DNA from: Pseudomonas karstica
GTDB lineage: Bacteria; Pseudomonadota; Gammaproteobacteria; Pseudomonadales; Pseudomonadaceae
DNA: 64,000 nt
Direction: 5' to 3'
NCBI RefSeq assembly: GCF_009707515.1
Contig: NZ_WLYI01000027.1
Location: 30,730 to 94,729, forward strand
Shown here in pieces: positions 33,980-43,980 of this stretch. Each line of letters opens with the position of its first letter. Positions within the stretch are counted from its first letter, which is position 1. A program made the translations under genes and the position numbers. The notes under the pieces were generated by a model. The model did no database searches and was not told the origin of the DNA. It was given only the letters and a program-made list of their open reading frames with translations.

Positions 33980-35434
33980 ATGAAATTAATCGTCAAAGTC
34001 TTCCCCGAGATCACCATCAAGAGCCGACCGGTACGGATGCGTTTCATCCGCCAATTGGCCAAGAACATCCGTGCCGTGCTCCGCGATCTGGACCCGGCTG
34101 TGGTGGTGAACGGCGTGTGGGACAATCTCGAGCTGGAAACCCGCATTACCGACCGCAAAGCCTTGAAGGACATGACCGAGCGCCTGAGCTGCATGCCGGG
34201 CATCGCTCATTTCCTGCAGGTCGATGAGTACCCGCTGGGGGATTTCGACGACATCACCGAGAAGTGCAAACAGCATTTCGGCGCTGAGCTTGAAGGCAAG
34301 ATATTTTCCGTGCGCTGCAAGCGTGCCGGCAAGCACCCGTTCAGCTCCATGGATGTCGAAAAATACGTTGGCAGCAAGCTGCGCCGTGAATGCGCCGCCG
34401 CCGGAATTTCCCTGAAAGAGCCGCAAATTGAAGTGCGCATGGAAATTCGCGACCAACGGTTGTTTGTGATCCACAGCCAGCACAACAGCATCGGTGGCTA
34501 CCCATTGGGGGCCCTGGAACAGACTTTGGTGCTGATGTCTGGTGGTTTCGACTCCACCGTGGCGGCCTACCAGATCATGCGTCGCGGGCTGATGAGCCAC
34601 TTCTGCTTCTTTAACCTGGGCGGGCGTGCACATGAATTGGGCGTGATGGAAGTCGCGCACTACATCTGGAAGAAGTACGGCAGCTCCCAGCGCGTGCTGT
34701 TTGTCAGCGTGCCGTTCGAGGAAGTCCTGGGAGAAATTCTCGGTAAAGTCGATAACAGTCATATGGGCGTGGTATTGAAGCGTATGATGTTGCGCGCGGC
34801 GTCCCGAATTGCCGATCGACTGCAGATCGAGGTACTGGTGACGGGGGAAGCGATTTCCCAGGTGTCCAGCCAGACGCTGCCAAACCTGTCGTTGATCGAC
34901 TCTGTGTCCGAGAAGCTGGTATTGCGCCCGCTGATCGCCAGCCACAAGCAGGACATCATCGACCTGGCCAACGAAATCGGTACCGCCGACTTCGCCAAGC
35001 ATATGCCTGAATATTGCGGGGTCATCTCGGTGAACCCCAAGACCCACGCCAAGCGCAACCGCGTGGAGTACGAAGAGCAACAGTTCGACATGGCAATTCT
35101 TGAGCGAGCGCTCGAGAACGCCAAACTGGTACCAATCGATCGAGTAATCGACGAATTGGGCCAGGATTTGCAGATCGAAGAAGTCAGCGAAGCTCTGGCC
35201 GGTCAGATCGTCATCGACATTCGTCACCCGGATGCCGCTGAAGACGAGCCGCTGGGCATTCCTGGCATCGACGTACAAACGCTGCCGTTCTATGCACTGA
35301 ACGCGCGTTTCAAGGAACTGGATGACAGCCGTCAGTACCTGTTGTATTGCGACAAAGGCGTGATGAGTCGCCTGCATGCCCACCATTTGCTCAGTGAGGG
35401 GCATGCCAATGTGCGCGTTTATCGACCGAGCTAA
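33980..35434 (+). CDS. thiI: tRNA 4-thiouridine synthase ThiI with rhodanese domain
   Basis: The 484-residue enzyme puts sulfur into uridine-8 of tRNA and, in enteric bacteria, serves thiazole synthesis. From the ATG at 33980: an N-terminal ferredoxin-like and THUMP region (residues about 1-165), the PP-loop SGGFDST near residue 190, an AANH domain, and a C-terminal rhodanese domain whose cysteine is in YLLYCDKGVMSRLHA. The presence of that domain places it in the long ThiI class that receives persulfide sulfur from IscS. The frame extends to 33917 without support. Confidence 0.97.
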   Translation: MKLIVKVFPEITIKSRPVRMRFIRQLAKNIRAVLRDLDPAVVVNGVWDNLELETRITDRKALKDMTERLSCMPGIAHFLQVDEYPLGDFDDITEKCKQHFGAELEGKIFSVRCKRAGKHPFSSMDVEKYVGSKLRRECAAAGISLKEPQIEVRMEIRDQRLFVIHSQHNSIGGYPLGALEQTLVLMSGGFDSTVAAYQIMRRGLMSHFCFFNLGGRAHELGVMEVAHYIWKKYGSSQRVLFVSVPFEEVLGEILGKVDNSHMGVVLKRMMLRAASRIADRLQIEVLVTGEAISQVSSQTLPNLSLIDSVSEKLVLRPLIASHKQDIIDLANEIGTADFAKHMPEYCGVISVNPKTHAKRNRVEYEEQQFDMAILERALENAKLVPIDRVIDELGQDLQIEEVSEALAGQIVIDIRHPDAAEDEPLGIPGIDVQTLPFYALNARFKELDDSRQYLLYCDKGVMSRLHAHHLLSEGHANVRVYRPS

Positions 35435-35573
35435 GAGCCCGGGGCTGTTTGCCTGTGGCCTGCGTCACCGGCCCCCCGACTCTGCCGTCAAGCTGTAACG
35501 GCAAGGCCTGACTCTACTGTTAATCGCTGCCACGACCTGTCAGCACACCGAATCCTCTGATCGAGATACACAA

Positions 35574-37394
35574 GTGATCGAAAATCTACGTAACATCGCC
35601 ATCATTGCTCACGTTGACCATGGTAAGACCACCCTGGTAGACAAACTCTTGCGTCAATCCGGCACCCTGGAGCGCAACGAGCTCAACGACGAGCGCGTGA
35701 TGGACTCCAACGACCAGGAAAAAGAGCGCGGTATTACCATCCTGGCGAAAAACACTGCCATTAACTGGAACGGCTACCACATCAACATCGTGGATACCCC
35801 GGGCCACGCCGACTTCGGCGGCGAAGTTGAACGTGTAATGTCGATGGTTGACTCCGTTCTGCTGCTGGTTGACGCTCAAGACGGCCCTATGCCGCAAACC
35901 CGTTTCGTGACCAAGAAGGCTTTCGAAGCCGGCCTGCGTCCAATCGTGGTGATCAACAAGGTTGACCGTCCAGGCGCGCGTCCGGACTGGGTTCTGGACC
36001 AGATCTTCGACCTGTTCGATAACCTGGGTGCCACCGAAGAACAGCTGGACTTCAAAGTCGTCTACGCCTCGGCCCTGAACGGTATTGCCGGTCTGGACCA
36101 CACCGACATGGCTGAAGACATGACCCCGCTGTACCAGTCGATCATCGACGACGTACCTGCGCCGAAAGTCGACCGTGACGGTCCGTTCCAGATGCAAATC
36201 TCCGCACTGGACTACAACAGCTTCCTGGGTGTTATCGGCGTTGGCCGTATCGCTCGTGGTCGCGTCAAGCCGAACACCCAGGTTGTGGCTATCGATGCCG
36301 ACGGCAAGCGCCGTAACGGTCGTATCCTGAAGCTGATGGGTCACCACGGCCTGCACCGCATCGACGTCGAAGAAGCAGCTGCCGGCGACATCGTCTGCAT
36401 CAGCGGCTTCGACCAACTGTTCATCTCCGACACTCTGTGCGACCCACTGAATGTTGAAGCGATGAAGCCGCTGACCGTTGACGAACCTACCGTTTCGATG
36501 ACCTTCCAGGTTAACGACTCGCCGTTCTGCGGCCGTGAAGGCAAGTTCGTCACCAGCCGTAACATCAAAGAGCGTCTGGACAAAGAGCTGCTGTACAACG
36601 TTGCTCTGCGCGTTGAAGAAGGCGACTCGGCTGATAAGTTCAAGGTATCCGGCCGTGGTGAGCTGCACCTCTCGGTACTGATCGAAACCATGCGTCGCGA
36701 AGGCTTCGAAATGGGTGTTGGTCGTCCTGAAGTGATCATCCGCATGGTTGATGGCGTCAAGCACGAACCGTACGAAAACGTGACCATCGACCTGCCAGAA
36801 GAGTCCCAGGGCTCGATCATGGAACAGATCGGTATCCGTAAAGGCGACCTGACCAACATGGTTCCGGATGGCAAGGGCCGTGTGCGCCTTGAGTACAACA
36901 TCCCGGCCCGTGGCCTGATCGGTTTCCGTAACGAGTTCCTGACCCTGACTTCCGGTGGCGGCATCCTGACCTCGATCTTCGATCGTTACGACGTGATGAA
37001 GTCCGGCGACATGTCCGGTCGTCAGAACGGCGTGCTGGTATCGGTAGCTACCGGTAAGGCACTGACCTACTCGCTGGAAACCCTGCAGGCTCGTGGCAAG
37101 CTGTTCGTTGAACACGGCCAGGATATCTACGAAGGTCAAATCGTTGGTTTGAACAGCCGCGACAACGACCTGGGTGTGAACCCAACCAAAGGCAAGAAGC
37201 TCGACAACATGCGTGCTTCGGGTAAAGACGAAACCATCGCACTGGTTCCGCCTGTCAAGTTCACCCTGGAGCAAGCTCTGGAGTTCGTGCAAGAAGACGA
37301 ACTGTGTGAAGTGACGCCTAAGTCCATCCGTCTTCGCAAGAAGATCCTGGGCGAAAGCGAGCGTACCCGCGCTGCGAAGAAGTCCGGTAACTAA
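35574..37394 (+). CDS. typA: Ribosome-associated GTPase TypA/BipA
   Basis: The 606-residue translational GTPase starts with GTG; MIENLRNIAIIAHVDHGKTT is the family N terminus. G motifs seen: AHVDHGKTT (G1), DTPGHADFGGEVER (G3) and VINKVDRPGARP (G4). Domains II, III, V-like and the BipA-specific C-terminal domain follow at full length. It binds 70S ribosomes and helps 50S assembly and growth at low temperature or stress. The gene ends at a strong terminator. Codon use is strongly biased toward C-ending codons, as expected for a highly expressed gene. Confidence 0.98.
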   Translation: MIENLRNIAIIAHVDHGKTTLVDKLLRQSGTLERNELNDERVMDSNDQEKERGITILAKNTAINWNGYHINIVDTPGHADFGGEVERVMSMVDSVLLLVDAQDGPMPQTRFVTKKAFEAGLRPIVVINKVDRPGARPDWVLDQIFDLFDNLGATEEQLDFKVVYASALNGIAGLDHTDMAEDMTPLYQSIIDDVPAPKVDRDGPFQMQISALDYNSFLGVIGVGRIARGRVKPNTQVVAIDADGKRRNGRILKLMGHHGLHRIDVEEAAAGDIVCISGFDQLFISDTLCDPLNVEAMKPLTVDEPTVSMTFQVNDSPFCGREGKFVTSRNIKERLDKELLYNVALRVEEGDSADKFKVSGRGELHLSVLIETMRREGFEMGVGRPEVIIRMVDGVKHEPYENVTIDLPEESQGSIMEQIGIRKGDLTNMVPDGKGRVRLEYNIPARGLIGFRNEFLTLTSGGGILTSIFDRYDVMKSGDMSGRQNGVLVSVATGKALTYSLETLQARGKLFVEHGQDIYEGQIVGLNSRDNDLGVNPTKGKKLDNMRASGKDETIALVPPVKFTLEQALEFVQEDELCEVTPKSIRLRKKILGESERTRAAKKSGN

Positions 37395-37412
37395 GTCATT
37401 TAGTTAGCTGGC

Positions 37413-37452
37413 AAAAAAAACGCCCCCGACCGCAAGGTCGGGGGCGTTTTTG
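37413..37452 (+). terminator. typA terminator
   Basis: ACGCCCCCGACC pairs with GGTCGGGGGCGT around GCAA-like loop bases, followed by TTTTTG and preceded by eight A. It can act on both strands. Confidence 0.95.
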
Positions 37453-37517
37453 TTTGTCTGGGGTCTAAACGATCGTTCTTATGCTCCGCGTCCCGCCATG
37501 CGCGCACGGCTCAAGCC

Positions 37518-37952
37518 TTAGAACTTGTCGAGGGTGCGGATCTTGGTCTCGCGCACCACTTCCTTGGGCTTATATGCGCAATACCCCGGCCGTGGCCCGA
37601 TCTTCGGGTGATTGCGGCAGGTATCGGGACGCTGGTCATAAATAGTGCAGAAGCGGCTCTTACGATCCAGGTACAGGCAGTCGTTATTGCTCATGCGCTG
37701 GAGGGTGAATATCTCGGATTTCTGGTTATAGCGCTCGACGATGCCTTCCTTCTGCAGCCGCTTGGCGATGTTTTTTGGTGGGTCACCGCGCTCGAACTCA
37801 TCGACGATGCCGATGCGGATCAGGTCCTTGATCTTCACCTCGACCGGCAAGGTGCAGCAGCTGGACACGCAGCCGCCGCACATGTGGCTGGAATACTTCT
37901 GCCACGTTTCAAGACGGTCGAGTTCCGCAGCGGCGATCAGTTGAGGCTTCAT
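37518..37952 (-). CDS. YkgJ-family cysteine-cluster protein
   Basis: The 144-residue protein has the cysteine pattern of the CxxCxxxxCC family: MCGGCVSSCC near residue 25, NNDCLYLDRKSRFCTIYDQRPDTCRNHP near residue 90-115, and a last cysteine in GYCAY. Such proteins are thought to bind an iron-sulfur cluster or zinc; their role is uncharacterised. It has no signal peptide. It converges with typA at the bidirectional terminator and lies divergent from glgP. Confidence 0.85.
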   Translation of the reverse strand: MKPQLIAAAELDRLETWQKYSSHMCGGCVSSCCTLPVEVKIKDLIRIGIVDEFERGDPPKNIAKRLQKEGIVERYNQKSEIFTLQRMSNNDCLYLDRKSRFCTIYDQRPDTCRNHPKIGPRPGYCAYKPKEVVRETKIRTLDKF

Positions 37953-38194
37953 CAGGTTTCCAAGAGGGGGCGTTATCCGGGCGCGGGATCATACCGGGAT
38001 TGGTGGTTTTTTGAACAATATTTTCCGTATTTCAGCTCAAAGGCTGCTTTGAGGAATAAACGGGCACGGCCCCTGCATCCTTTTCCAGGCAATCGCAGAT
38101 GATTTAAAGAACTGCCGAACCGCAGGCGTCACGGTTTGTCAGACCGTCTAGGCTCCAGTATTTCCCTTCTTCTATCTCGCCCGAGGTCGCACCG

Positions 38195-40645
38195 ATGTCT
38201 CAGGAACCACTTGTACGAGAAGCAGAGGTAGCCGCATTTCGCGATGCCGTCTTGACCAAGCTCACCTACGCGGTGGGCAAGGATCCTGATCACGCGTTTG
38301 ACCACGACTGGTTTGAAGCCATCGCCCTGGCAGCCCGGGACCACATGGTCGACCACTGGATGGACCATACCCGGAACATCTACCGCAAGGGGCAGAAGCG
38401 GGTCTATTACCTCTCCCTGGAGTTCCTGATCGGTCGCCTGCTCTTTGACAGTTTGAGCAACCTCGGACTGTTGGAGGTGGCGCGTGAGGCATTGAGTGAA
38501 CTGGGTGTGGACCTGGAGCGTATTCGCCTGCTGGAACCCGATGCGGCCCTGGGCAATGGTGGCCTGGGGCGATTGGCGGCGTGCTTTATGGAAAGCATGT
38601 CGACATTGGGGATCGCCGGCCACGGTTATGGCATTCGCTACGAACACGGCTTGTTCCGTCAGGCAATAGTCGATGGTTGGCAGCAGGAGCAGACCGAGCG
38701 CTGGCTGGACTTCGGCAACCCTTGGGAATTCGAGCGGGCCGAAGTGATTTACCCGATCGGTTTTGGCGGCAGTGTGGAGACCGTACTGGATGTGTCCGGC
38801 AAATCGATTCAGGTCTGGTCGCCGAGTGAAACCGTGCGCGCGGTGGCTTACGACACGCCGGTAGTCGGTTGGCGGGGTGCTAGCGTCAATACCTTGCGGC
38901 TATGGCGGGCGCGGGCGGTGGAAGACCTGCACCTGGAGCGCTTCAATGCCGGTGACCACCTGGGGGCCGTGGCTGAAGTGGCCCGTGCCGAAAGCATCTC
39001 GCGAGTGCTTTACCCGGCGGACAGCACCGAAGCGGGACAGGAGTTGCGCCTGCGCCAGGAGTACTTCTTTGTCTCCGCCTCGCTGCAGGACTTGCTGCGC
39101 CGCCACAAAAACATGCACGGCTCGGTGCTGAGCCTGGGTGTACACGCAGCGATCCAGCTCAACGACACCCACCCGTCCATCGCCGTGGCCGAGTTGATGC
39201 GCCAATTGGTGGACCTGCACGACATCGCCTGGGATGCGGCGTGGCAGGTCACCGTAGAAACACTGTCCTACACCAACCACACCTTACTCCCCGAAGCCCT
39301 GGAAACCTGGGCGGTGGGTTTGATGGAGCGCATGCTGCCGCGGCACATGCAGATTATCTATCTGATCAACGCGCAGCACATCGATGCCTTGCGAGCCAAG
39401 GGTGTTCATGATTTTGATGTGCTGCGGGCGGTGTCGCTGATCGAAGAAGACAATGGCCGTCGCGTGCGCATGGGCAACCTGGCGTTTCTCGGCTCCCACA
39501 GCGTCAACGGGGTGTCCGGCCTGCATACGCAACTGATGCGCAGCACGGTATTTTCCGAGTTGCACAAGCTCTACCCGGAGCGCATCAACAACAAGACCAA
39601 CGGCATCACCTTCCGCCGCTGGCTGTACCAGGCCAACCCCCAACTGACAGAGATGCTGGTGAAATCGCTGGGGGAGGACCTTCTCGACAATCCCGAGCAG
39701 CGCCTGTTGGACCTGGAGCCGTTTGCCGAGAAGCAGGCGTTTCGCAAGGCCTTTGCCGAACAGCGCCTGTACAGTAAACGGGCATTGGCCGATATCATCC
39801 ACGAACGCTTGGGGATTTCGGTCAACCCGGCAGCGATGTTCGATGTGCAGGTCAAGCGGATCCACGAGTACAAGCGCCAACTGCTGAACCTGCTGCACAC
39901 CGTCGCCCTGTACCAGGCGATCCGGGCCGAGCCTGAGACCGAGTGGGTGCCACGGGTGAAAATCTTTGCCGGCAAAGCAGCGGCCAGCTATCACCAGGCC
40001 AAGTTGATCATCAAACTGACCAACGACATCGCCCGTACGGTCAACAACGATCCCACGGTGCGTGGTTTGCTCAAGGTGGTGTTCTTGCCCAACTACAACG
40101 TCAGCCTGGCAGAAAGCATCATTCCGGCCGCCGACCTGTCGGAGCAGATATCCACCGCCGGTTTCGAGGCGTCGGGCACCAGTAACATGAAGTTCGGCCT
40201 TAATGGTGCACTGACCATTGGCACGATGGATGGCGCCAACGTTGAGATGTGCGAGCGCGTGGGGGCCGAGCACATGTTCATCTTCGGCCTCAGTGCCCAG
40301 CAGGTGGAAGCGCGCAAGCATGCCGGCGAGTTCAATGCCGAGCCGGACATCGCTGCCTCCCATCGTTTGAACGATGTGCTGCAAGCGATTCGTGGCGGGG
40401 TGTTCTCGCCGGACGATCCGGGGCGTTATGTGGGATTGGTTGATTCGCTGGTTGACTACGATCGGTTCCTGGTATGTGCCGACTTCGATTCTTACTGGGA
40501 GGCTCAGGCGCGGGTCGAGGCCCATTGGCACGATTCCCAGCAATGGTGGCGCTCGGCTGTGCTCAATACCGCACGGATGGGGTGGTTCTCCTCTGACCGA
40601 ACCATCCGGGAATACGCGACAGATATCTGGAAAGCCTTGGAGTAG
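38195..40645 (+). CDS. glgP: Glycogen/alpha-glucan phosphorylase
   Basis: The 816-residue enzyme releases glucose-1-phosphate from glycogen or maltodextrin. Family signatures seen: YLSLEFLIGRLL, ALGNGGLGRLAACFMESM, QLNDTHPSIAVAELMR, NGITFRRWL, and the pyridoxal-phosphate lysine region EASGTSNMKFGLNGALTIGT. The length is normal. No other glycogen gene is in the window. It is a single gene: a REPIN follows directly, before the DUF2339 gene. A short upstream region gives no clear promoter. Confidence 0.96.
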   Translation: MSQEPLVREAEVAAFRDAVLTKLTYAVGKDPDHAFDHDWFEAIALAARDHMVDHWMDHTRNIYRKGQKRVYYLSLEFLIGRLLFDSLSNLGLLEVAREALSELGVDLERIRLLEPDAALGNGGLGRLAACFMESMSTLGIAGHGYGIRYEHGLFRQAIVDGWQQEQTERWLDFGNPWEFERAEVIYPIGFGGSVETVLDVSGKSIQVWSPSETVRAVAYDTPVVGWRGASVNTLRLWRARAVEDLHLERFNAGDHLGAVAEVARAESISRVLYPADSTEAGQELRLRQEYFFVSASLQDLLRRHKNMHGSVLSLGVHAAIQLNDTHPSIAVAELMRQLVDLHDIAWDAAWQVTVETLSYTNHTLLPEALETWAVGLMERMLPRHMQIIYLINAQHIDALRAKGVHDFDVLRAVSLIEEDNGRRVRMGNLAFLGSHSVNGVSGLHTQLMRSTVFSELHKLYPERINNKTNGITFRRWLYQANPQLTEMLVKSLGEDLLDNPEQRLLDLEPFAEKQAFRKAFAEQRLYSKRALADIIHERLGISVNPAAMFDVQVKRIHEYKRQLLNLLHTVALYQAIRAEPETEWVPRVKIFAGKAAASYHQAKLIIKLTNDIARTVNNDPTVRGLLKVVFLPNYNVSLAESIIPAADLSEQISTAGFEASGTSNMKFGLNGALTIGTMDGANVEMCERVGAEHMFIFGLSAQQVEARKHAGEFNAEPDIAASHRLNDVLQAIRGGVFSPDDPGRYVGLVDSLVDYDRFLVCADFDSYWEAQARVEAHWHDSQQWWRSAVLNTARMGWFSSDRTIREYATDIWKALE

Positions 40646-40651
40646 GACCAC

Positions 40652-40751
40652 TGTAGGAGCGAGCTTGCTCGCGAAGATCGTCAACGAAAACGCGTGCTTT
40701 CTGAATAAGCACGTCGTCCTCAGGTTCTTCGCGAGCAAGCTCGCTCCTACA
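40652..40751. repeat. REPIN of the GTAGGAGCGAGC family
   Basis: The two arms TGTAGGAGCGAGCTTGCTCG and CGAGCAAGCTCGCTCCTACA are intact and inverted, starting seven bases after the glgP stop codon. This is the best-preserved copy in the window. Confidence 0.92.
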
Positions 40752-40803
40752 GATATACTAAGCACCGGTTCCGCCCCTCTCGGGCTGCTTAGGGATATCG
40801 AAC

Positions 40804-43800
40804 ATGCAATGGATTTTCATGCTGATTGGCCTGGTGCTCGGTTGGGCACTCGATGAGTCGTTCAGTGATGCAGGCATTGGCGCGCTGCTGGGTTTGGGCA
40901 TTGGCCAGGCGATTCGCCTGTCGACGCTGGCTTCGTGGGCGGATGAGCAAAACCGTCAGTTGGAGACTGCCAACAGCGCTTTGAGGGCTCTGGAACAACG
41001 CCTGGCGCTGCTGGAAAAATCCGAGGTCGAGCCCAGGGTGTTTGTCGAGCCCTTCAGTCCTGACGCGGCGCCTGCAGTCCAGGCACCCGAGCTGGTCTGG
41101 GAGCTGCCCGTCGAATTGGAACCGACATATGCCGCCGTGATGACTGAACCGAGCCAGTCGTTGCCGGAGGATGCCTGGAAACCTGCCAACGCCCGGCGCG
41201 CCCCTGAACCGGTTATCCCTCGTGGCCCCAACCTGATCGAGCGCGTCATCAGCGGCGTGCGCAGTTGGTTATTCGGCGGTAATACCGTGCTGCGGGTGGG
41301 CGTGGTGCTGTTGTTCCTCGGCCTGGCCTTCCTGTTGCGCTATGCCACCGAAGGCATGGTGGTGCCGTTAGAGTTGCGCTACGCCGGTGTCGCCGCCTGT
41401 GCCGTGGGCCTGCTGGGCCTGGGCTGGTGGTTGCGGCTGCGCAACAGCAACTACGGCCTGATGCTGCAAGGCACGGGCATTGGCGTGTTGTACCTGACGG
41501 TATTCGCTGCGATGCGCTTGCATCCGCTGCTTGATCCCGGTGCCGCGATGGGCTTGCTGGTGGCCGTTACGGTGTTCTCGGCGATCCTGGCGGTGACCCA
41601 GAACGCCCTGGGCCTGGCGTGTGCCGCGGCCCTTGGCGGGTTTGCCGCGCCGATCCTGGCGTCCACTGGTGCCGGTAACCATGTGGCGCTGTTCAGCTAT
41701 TTCACCTTGCTCAATGCCGGCATCCTGGCTATCGCCTGGTTCAAGGCCTGGCGTCCGCTCAACCTGATCGGTTTTGTCGGTACTTTCGGCATCGGTTTCA
41801 CCTGGGGCATGGGCTCCTATACGCCGGAGCACCTGTGGAGCACCGAGCCATTTCTGATTGTGTTTTTCCTGATGTACCTGGCCATCGGCCTGTTGTTCGT
41901 CCGTCGAAAACTGCAGGAGATGACCGATGCACCTGAAGACGACAGCCGCGATGCGTTGCTGCGCTGGTCGACGGCCAAGGGCGATTATGTCGACGCCAGT
42001 ATGCTGTTTGGTCCGCCGCTGGTGGGATTTGGTTTGCAGTTCGCGCTGGTGCAGCATCTGGAGTTTGCCGCTGCTTTCAGCGCGCTGGGCCTTGGCATTA
42101 TTTACATGGGCCTGGCTCGCTTGCTGAAAGGCGGCCGCGCCCTGTTGCTAGTGGAGAGCTGCCTGGCCCTGGGGGTGATCTTTACCAGCCTGGCGATTCC
42201 CCTGGGCCTGGACGCCCGCTGGACTGCCGCCGCGTGGGCGGTGGAGGGCGCGGGTATCTTCTGGCTGGGCCTGCGCCAGCAGCGGCCGCTGGCTCGTGCT
42301 TTCGGTTTGCTGTTGCAGGCGGGGTCGGCGCTGGTGTTCCTCAGTGAGCTGCGGGTGGGCGAGAACAGCCTGTTGGACGGTGCGCCGCTGGGGGCGCTGC
42401 TGTTGGGTGTCGCGTTGCTGTTCAGCTTCTATCAATTGCGCAAAACGCAACCGGAGCAAGCTTCAGGCTGGGAGCGTCAAGGTTTGCCAGTGCTGGCCTG
42501 TGTCGGCCTGGGCTTTCTTTATTTGCTCGCACCGCTGCTGCTGTCGAACCATGGCACGACTATCAGTTGGGCAGTGGCGGGGTTGGTGACCTTGTGGGTC
42601 GGCCTGGGTATCGGCTCTCGGGCGTTCCTGTTCAGCGCGTTCAGCGTGCAGTTGCTGGGTGGGGCTCTGTTTCTGCTGGCGGTGCCGGCATTACATGGGC
42701 CGGCAGGCGACGGTTTGCGGCCCCTGGCCCACAGTGGTTTCTGGGCGCCGCTGGCCCTCGGGTTGGCCGCGATGGTGGGGGCCTGGCGCTTGCAGCGTGA
42801 ACCTTATTCGCCAGTGTTTGCCAGAATGAAACTGCAACGTCTGTCTGACCTTTTGCTGGTATGGGGCGCGGCCTGGTGGGCAGTGGCGCTGATCGGTGAA
42901 GTGCTGCGTTTCATACCGATGGAGCTGCACGGTACGTGGCTGTTGGTGGTGGCGGCAGTGAGCGTGGTGATCTGGACTGCATTGGCCGTGCGCCTGCACT
43001 GGGTGTCGCTGGGTGGGCTGTGCACCTTGTTGATGCCGGCGGCGGGGCTGGTGTTGCTGGTGTCCGCGCATGCCTATTACCACCCCGCGGCGAATTACGC
43101 CTGGCTGGCATGGGTGATGGTATTTGCGGTGCACTTTGTGTCCCTGCGCCGCTTGGCCTCGGTCGGCCCGGAAAAAGCCCTGAGCATCGCTCATGTGCTT
43201 GGTTGCTGGCTGCTGATCGGCGTGCTGGCGCTGGAGTTGCGCTACGGCCTGCTGCTGTTGTCGCAGCAATACAACGCCTGGCGCTGGCTGGGTTGGGCGA
43301 TTCTGCCCAGTGTGTACCTGGTGTTGGCTGGCGCGCCGCGAAGCTGGCCATGGCCGGTTTCGGCGTATTCGCGGGAGTACCGGTGGTATGCCGCATTACC
43401 CTTGGCGGTGTTGATGCTCGGCTGGTTCTGGCTGGCCAATATATTCAGCGATGGGGCCGCCCAACCGTTGTCTTATATACCGCTGCTCAACCCGTTGGAC
43501 TTGGGCTTGATGTTCACGCTGTTGGGCGTGTACCTGTGGTCGCGCAGCGCGGCGGCGCAGAGGGGCATTGGTGGGCAGCAGGTCGCCCAAGGCATTGTCG
43601 GGATCTCGTTGTTTGTGTTCTTCACCGCGCTGGTGATGCGCACCGCTCACCACTGGGGGGGCGTGCCGTTCCATTTGGATGCCTTGCTGGAGTCGATGCT
43701 GGTCCAGGCCGGGTTGTCGATTGTATGGACCTTGGTTGCCCTGAGCCTGATGATCGGTGGTCATCTGCGCCATCGCCGTGAGGTATGGCTGATCGGCGCC

Positions 43801-43980
43801 GGGCTGATTGGCGTGGTGGTGGCTAAATTGTTCTTTGTCGAGCTGAGCAACAGTGGTGGCCTGGCGCGGATCGTGTCGTTTATCGGTGTAGGTGCGTTGT
43901 TGCTGGTGGTGGGTTATTTCGCGCCGCTGCCACCCAAGCGCGCTGACCCGGTGGTTGAAACTGAAGGAGCGTCCTCTTGA
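40804..43980 (+). CDS. Very large DUF2339 polytopic membrane protein
   Basis: The 1058-residue protein starts with one membrane helix, then a short coiled coil (residues about 45-75, with ALRALEQRLALLEKSE) and a Pro/Glu-rich linker to about residue 150. From there to the C terminus hydrophobic helices follow almost without a break; I estimate more than 20. Near residue 165 the segment VLRVGVVLLFLGLAFLLRYA is characteristic of the DUF2339 family. There are no clear catalytic motifs. It overlaps the next gene, a DUF3999 protein, so the two probably form one envelope complex. The function is unknown. Confidence 0.88.
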   Translation: MQWIFMLIGLVLGWALDESFSDAGIGALLGLGIGQAIRLSTLASWADEQNRQLETANSALRALEQRLALLEKSEVEPRVFVEPFSPDAAPAVQAPELVWELPVELEPTYAAVMTEPSQSLPEDAWKPANARRAPEPVIPRGPNLIERVISGVRSWLFGGNTVLRVGVVLLFLGLAFLLRYATEGMVVPLELRYAGVAACAVGLLGLGWWLRLRNSNYGLMLQGTGIGVLYLTVFAAMRLHPLLDPGAAMGLLVAVTVFSAILAVTQNALGLACAAALGGFAAPILASTGAGNHVALFSYFTLLNAGILAIAWFKAWRPLNLIGFVGTFGIGFTWGMGSYTPEHLWSTEPFLIVFFLMYLAIGLLFVRRKLQEMTDAPEDDSRDALLRWSTAKGDYVDASMLFGPPLVGFGLQFALVQHLEFAAAFSALGLGIIYMGLARLLKGGRALLLVESCLALGVIFTSLAIPLGLDARWTAAAWAVEGAGIFWLGLRQQRPLARAFGLLLQAGSALVFLSELRVGENSLLDGAPLGALLLGVALLFSFYQLRKTQPEQASGWERQGLPVLACVGLGFLYLLAPLLLSNHGTTISWAVAGLVTLWVGLGIGSRAFLFSAFSVQLLGGALFLLAVPALHGPAGDGLRPLAHSGFWAPLALGLAAMVGAWRLQREPYSPVFARMKLQRLSDLLLVWGAAWWAVALIGEVLRFIPMELHGTWLLVVAAVSVVIWTALAVRLHWVSLGGLCTLLMPAAGLVLLVSAHAYYHPAANYAWLAWVMVFAVHFVSLRRLASVGPEKALSIAHVLGCWLLIGVLALELRYGLLLLSQQYNAWRWLGWAILPSVYLVLAGAPRSWPWPVSAYSREYRWYAALPLAVLMLGWFWLANIFSDGAAQPLSYIPLLNPLDLGLMFTLLGVYLWSRSAAAQRGIGGQQVAQGIVGISLFVFFTALVMRTAHHWGGVPFHLDALLESMLVQAGLSIVWTLVALSLMIGGHLRHRREVWLIGAGLIGVVVAKLFFVELSNSGGLARIVSFIGVGALLLVVGYFAPLPPKRADPVVETEGASS

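Noticed and set aside
33986..35404. A 472-codon frame antisense to thiI, and similar long antisense frames in hutI, hutH1, glgP and ntrC
   Set aside because: All are shadows of high-GC coding genes with clear motifs on the real strand, and none has a ribosome site or recognisable domain.
35586..37292. A 568-codon open frame antisense to typA
   Set aside because: It is fully opposite a canonical translational GTPase gene. The strong C-ending codon bias of typA removes stops on the other strand; the translation resembles no family.
38129..38647. A minus-strand frame over the glgP start
   Set aside because: It lies opposite well-conserved glgP N-terminal motifs and shows no domain.
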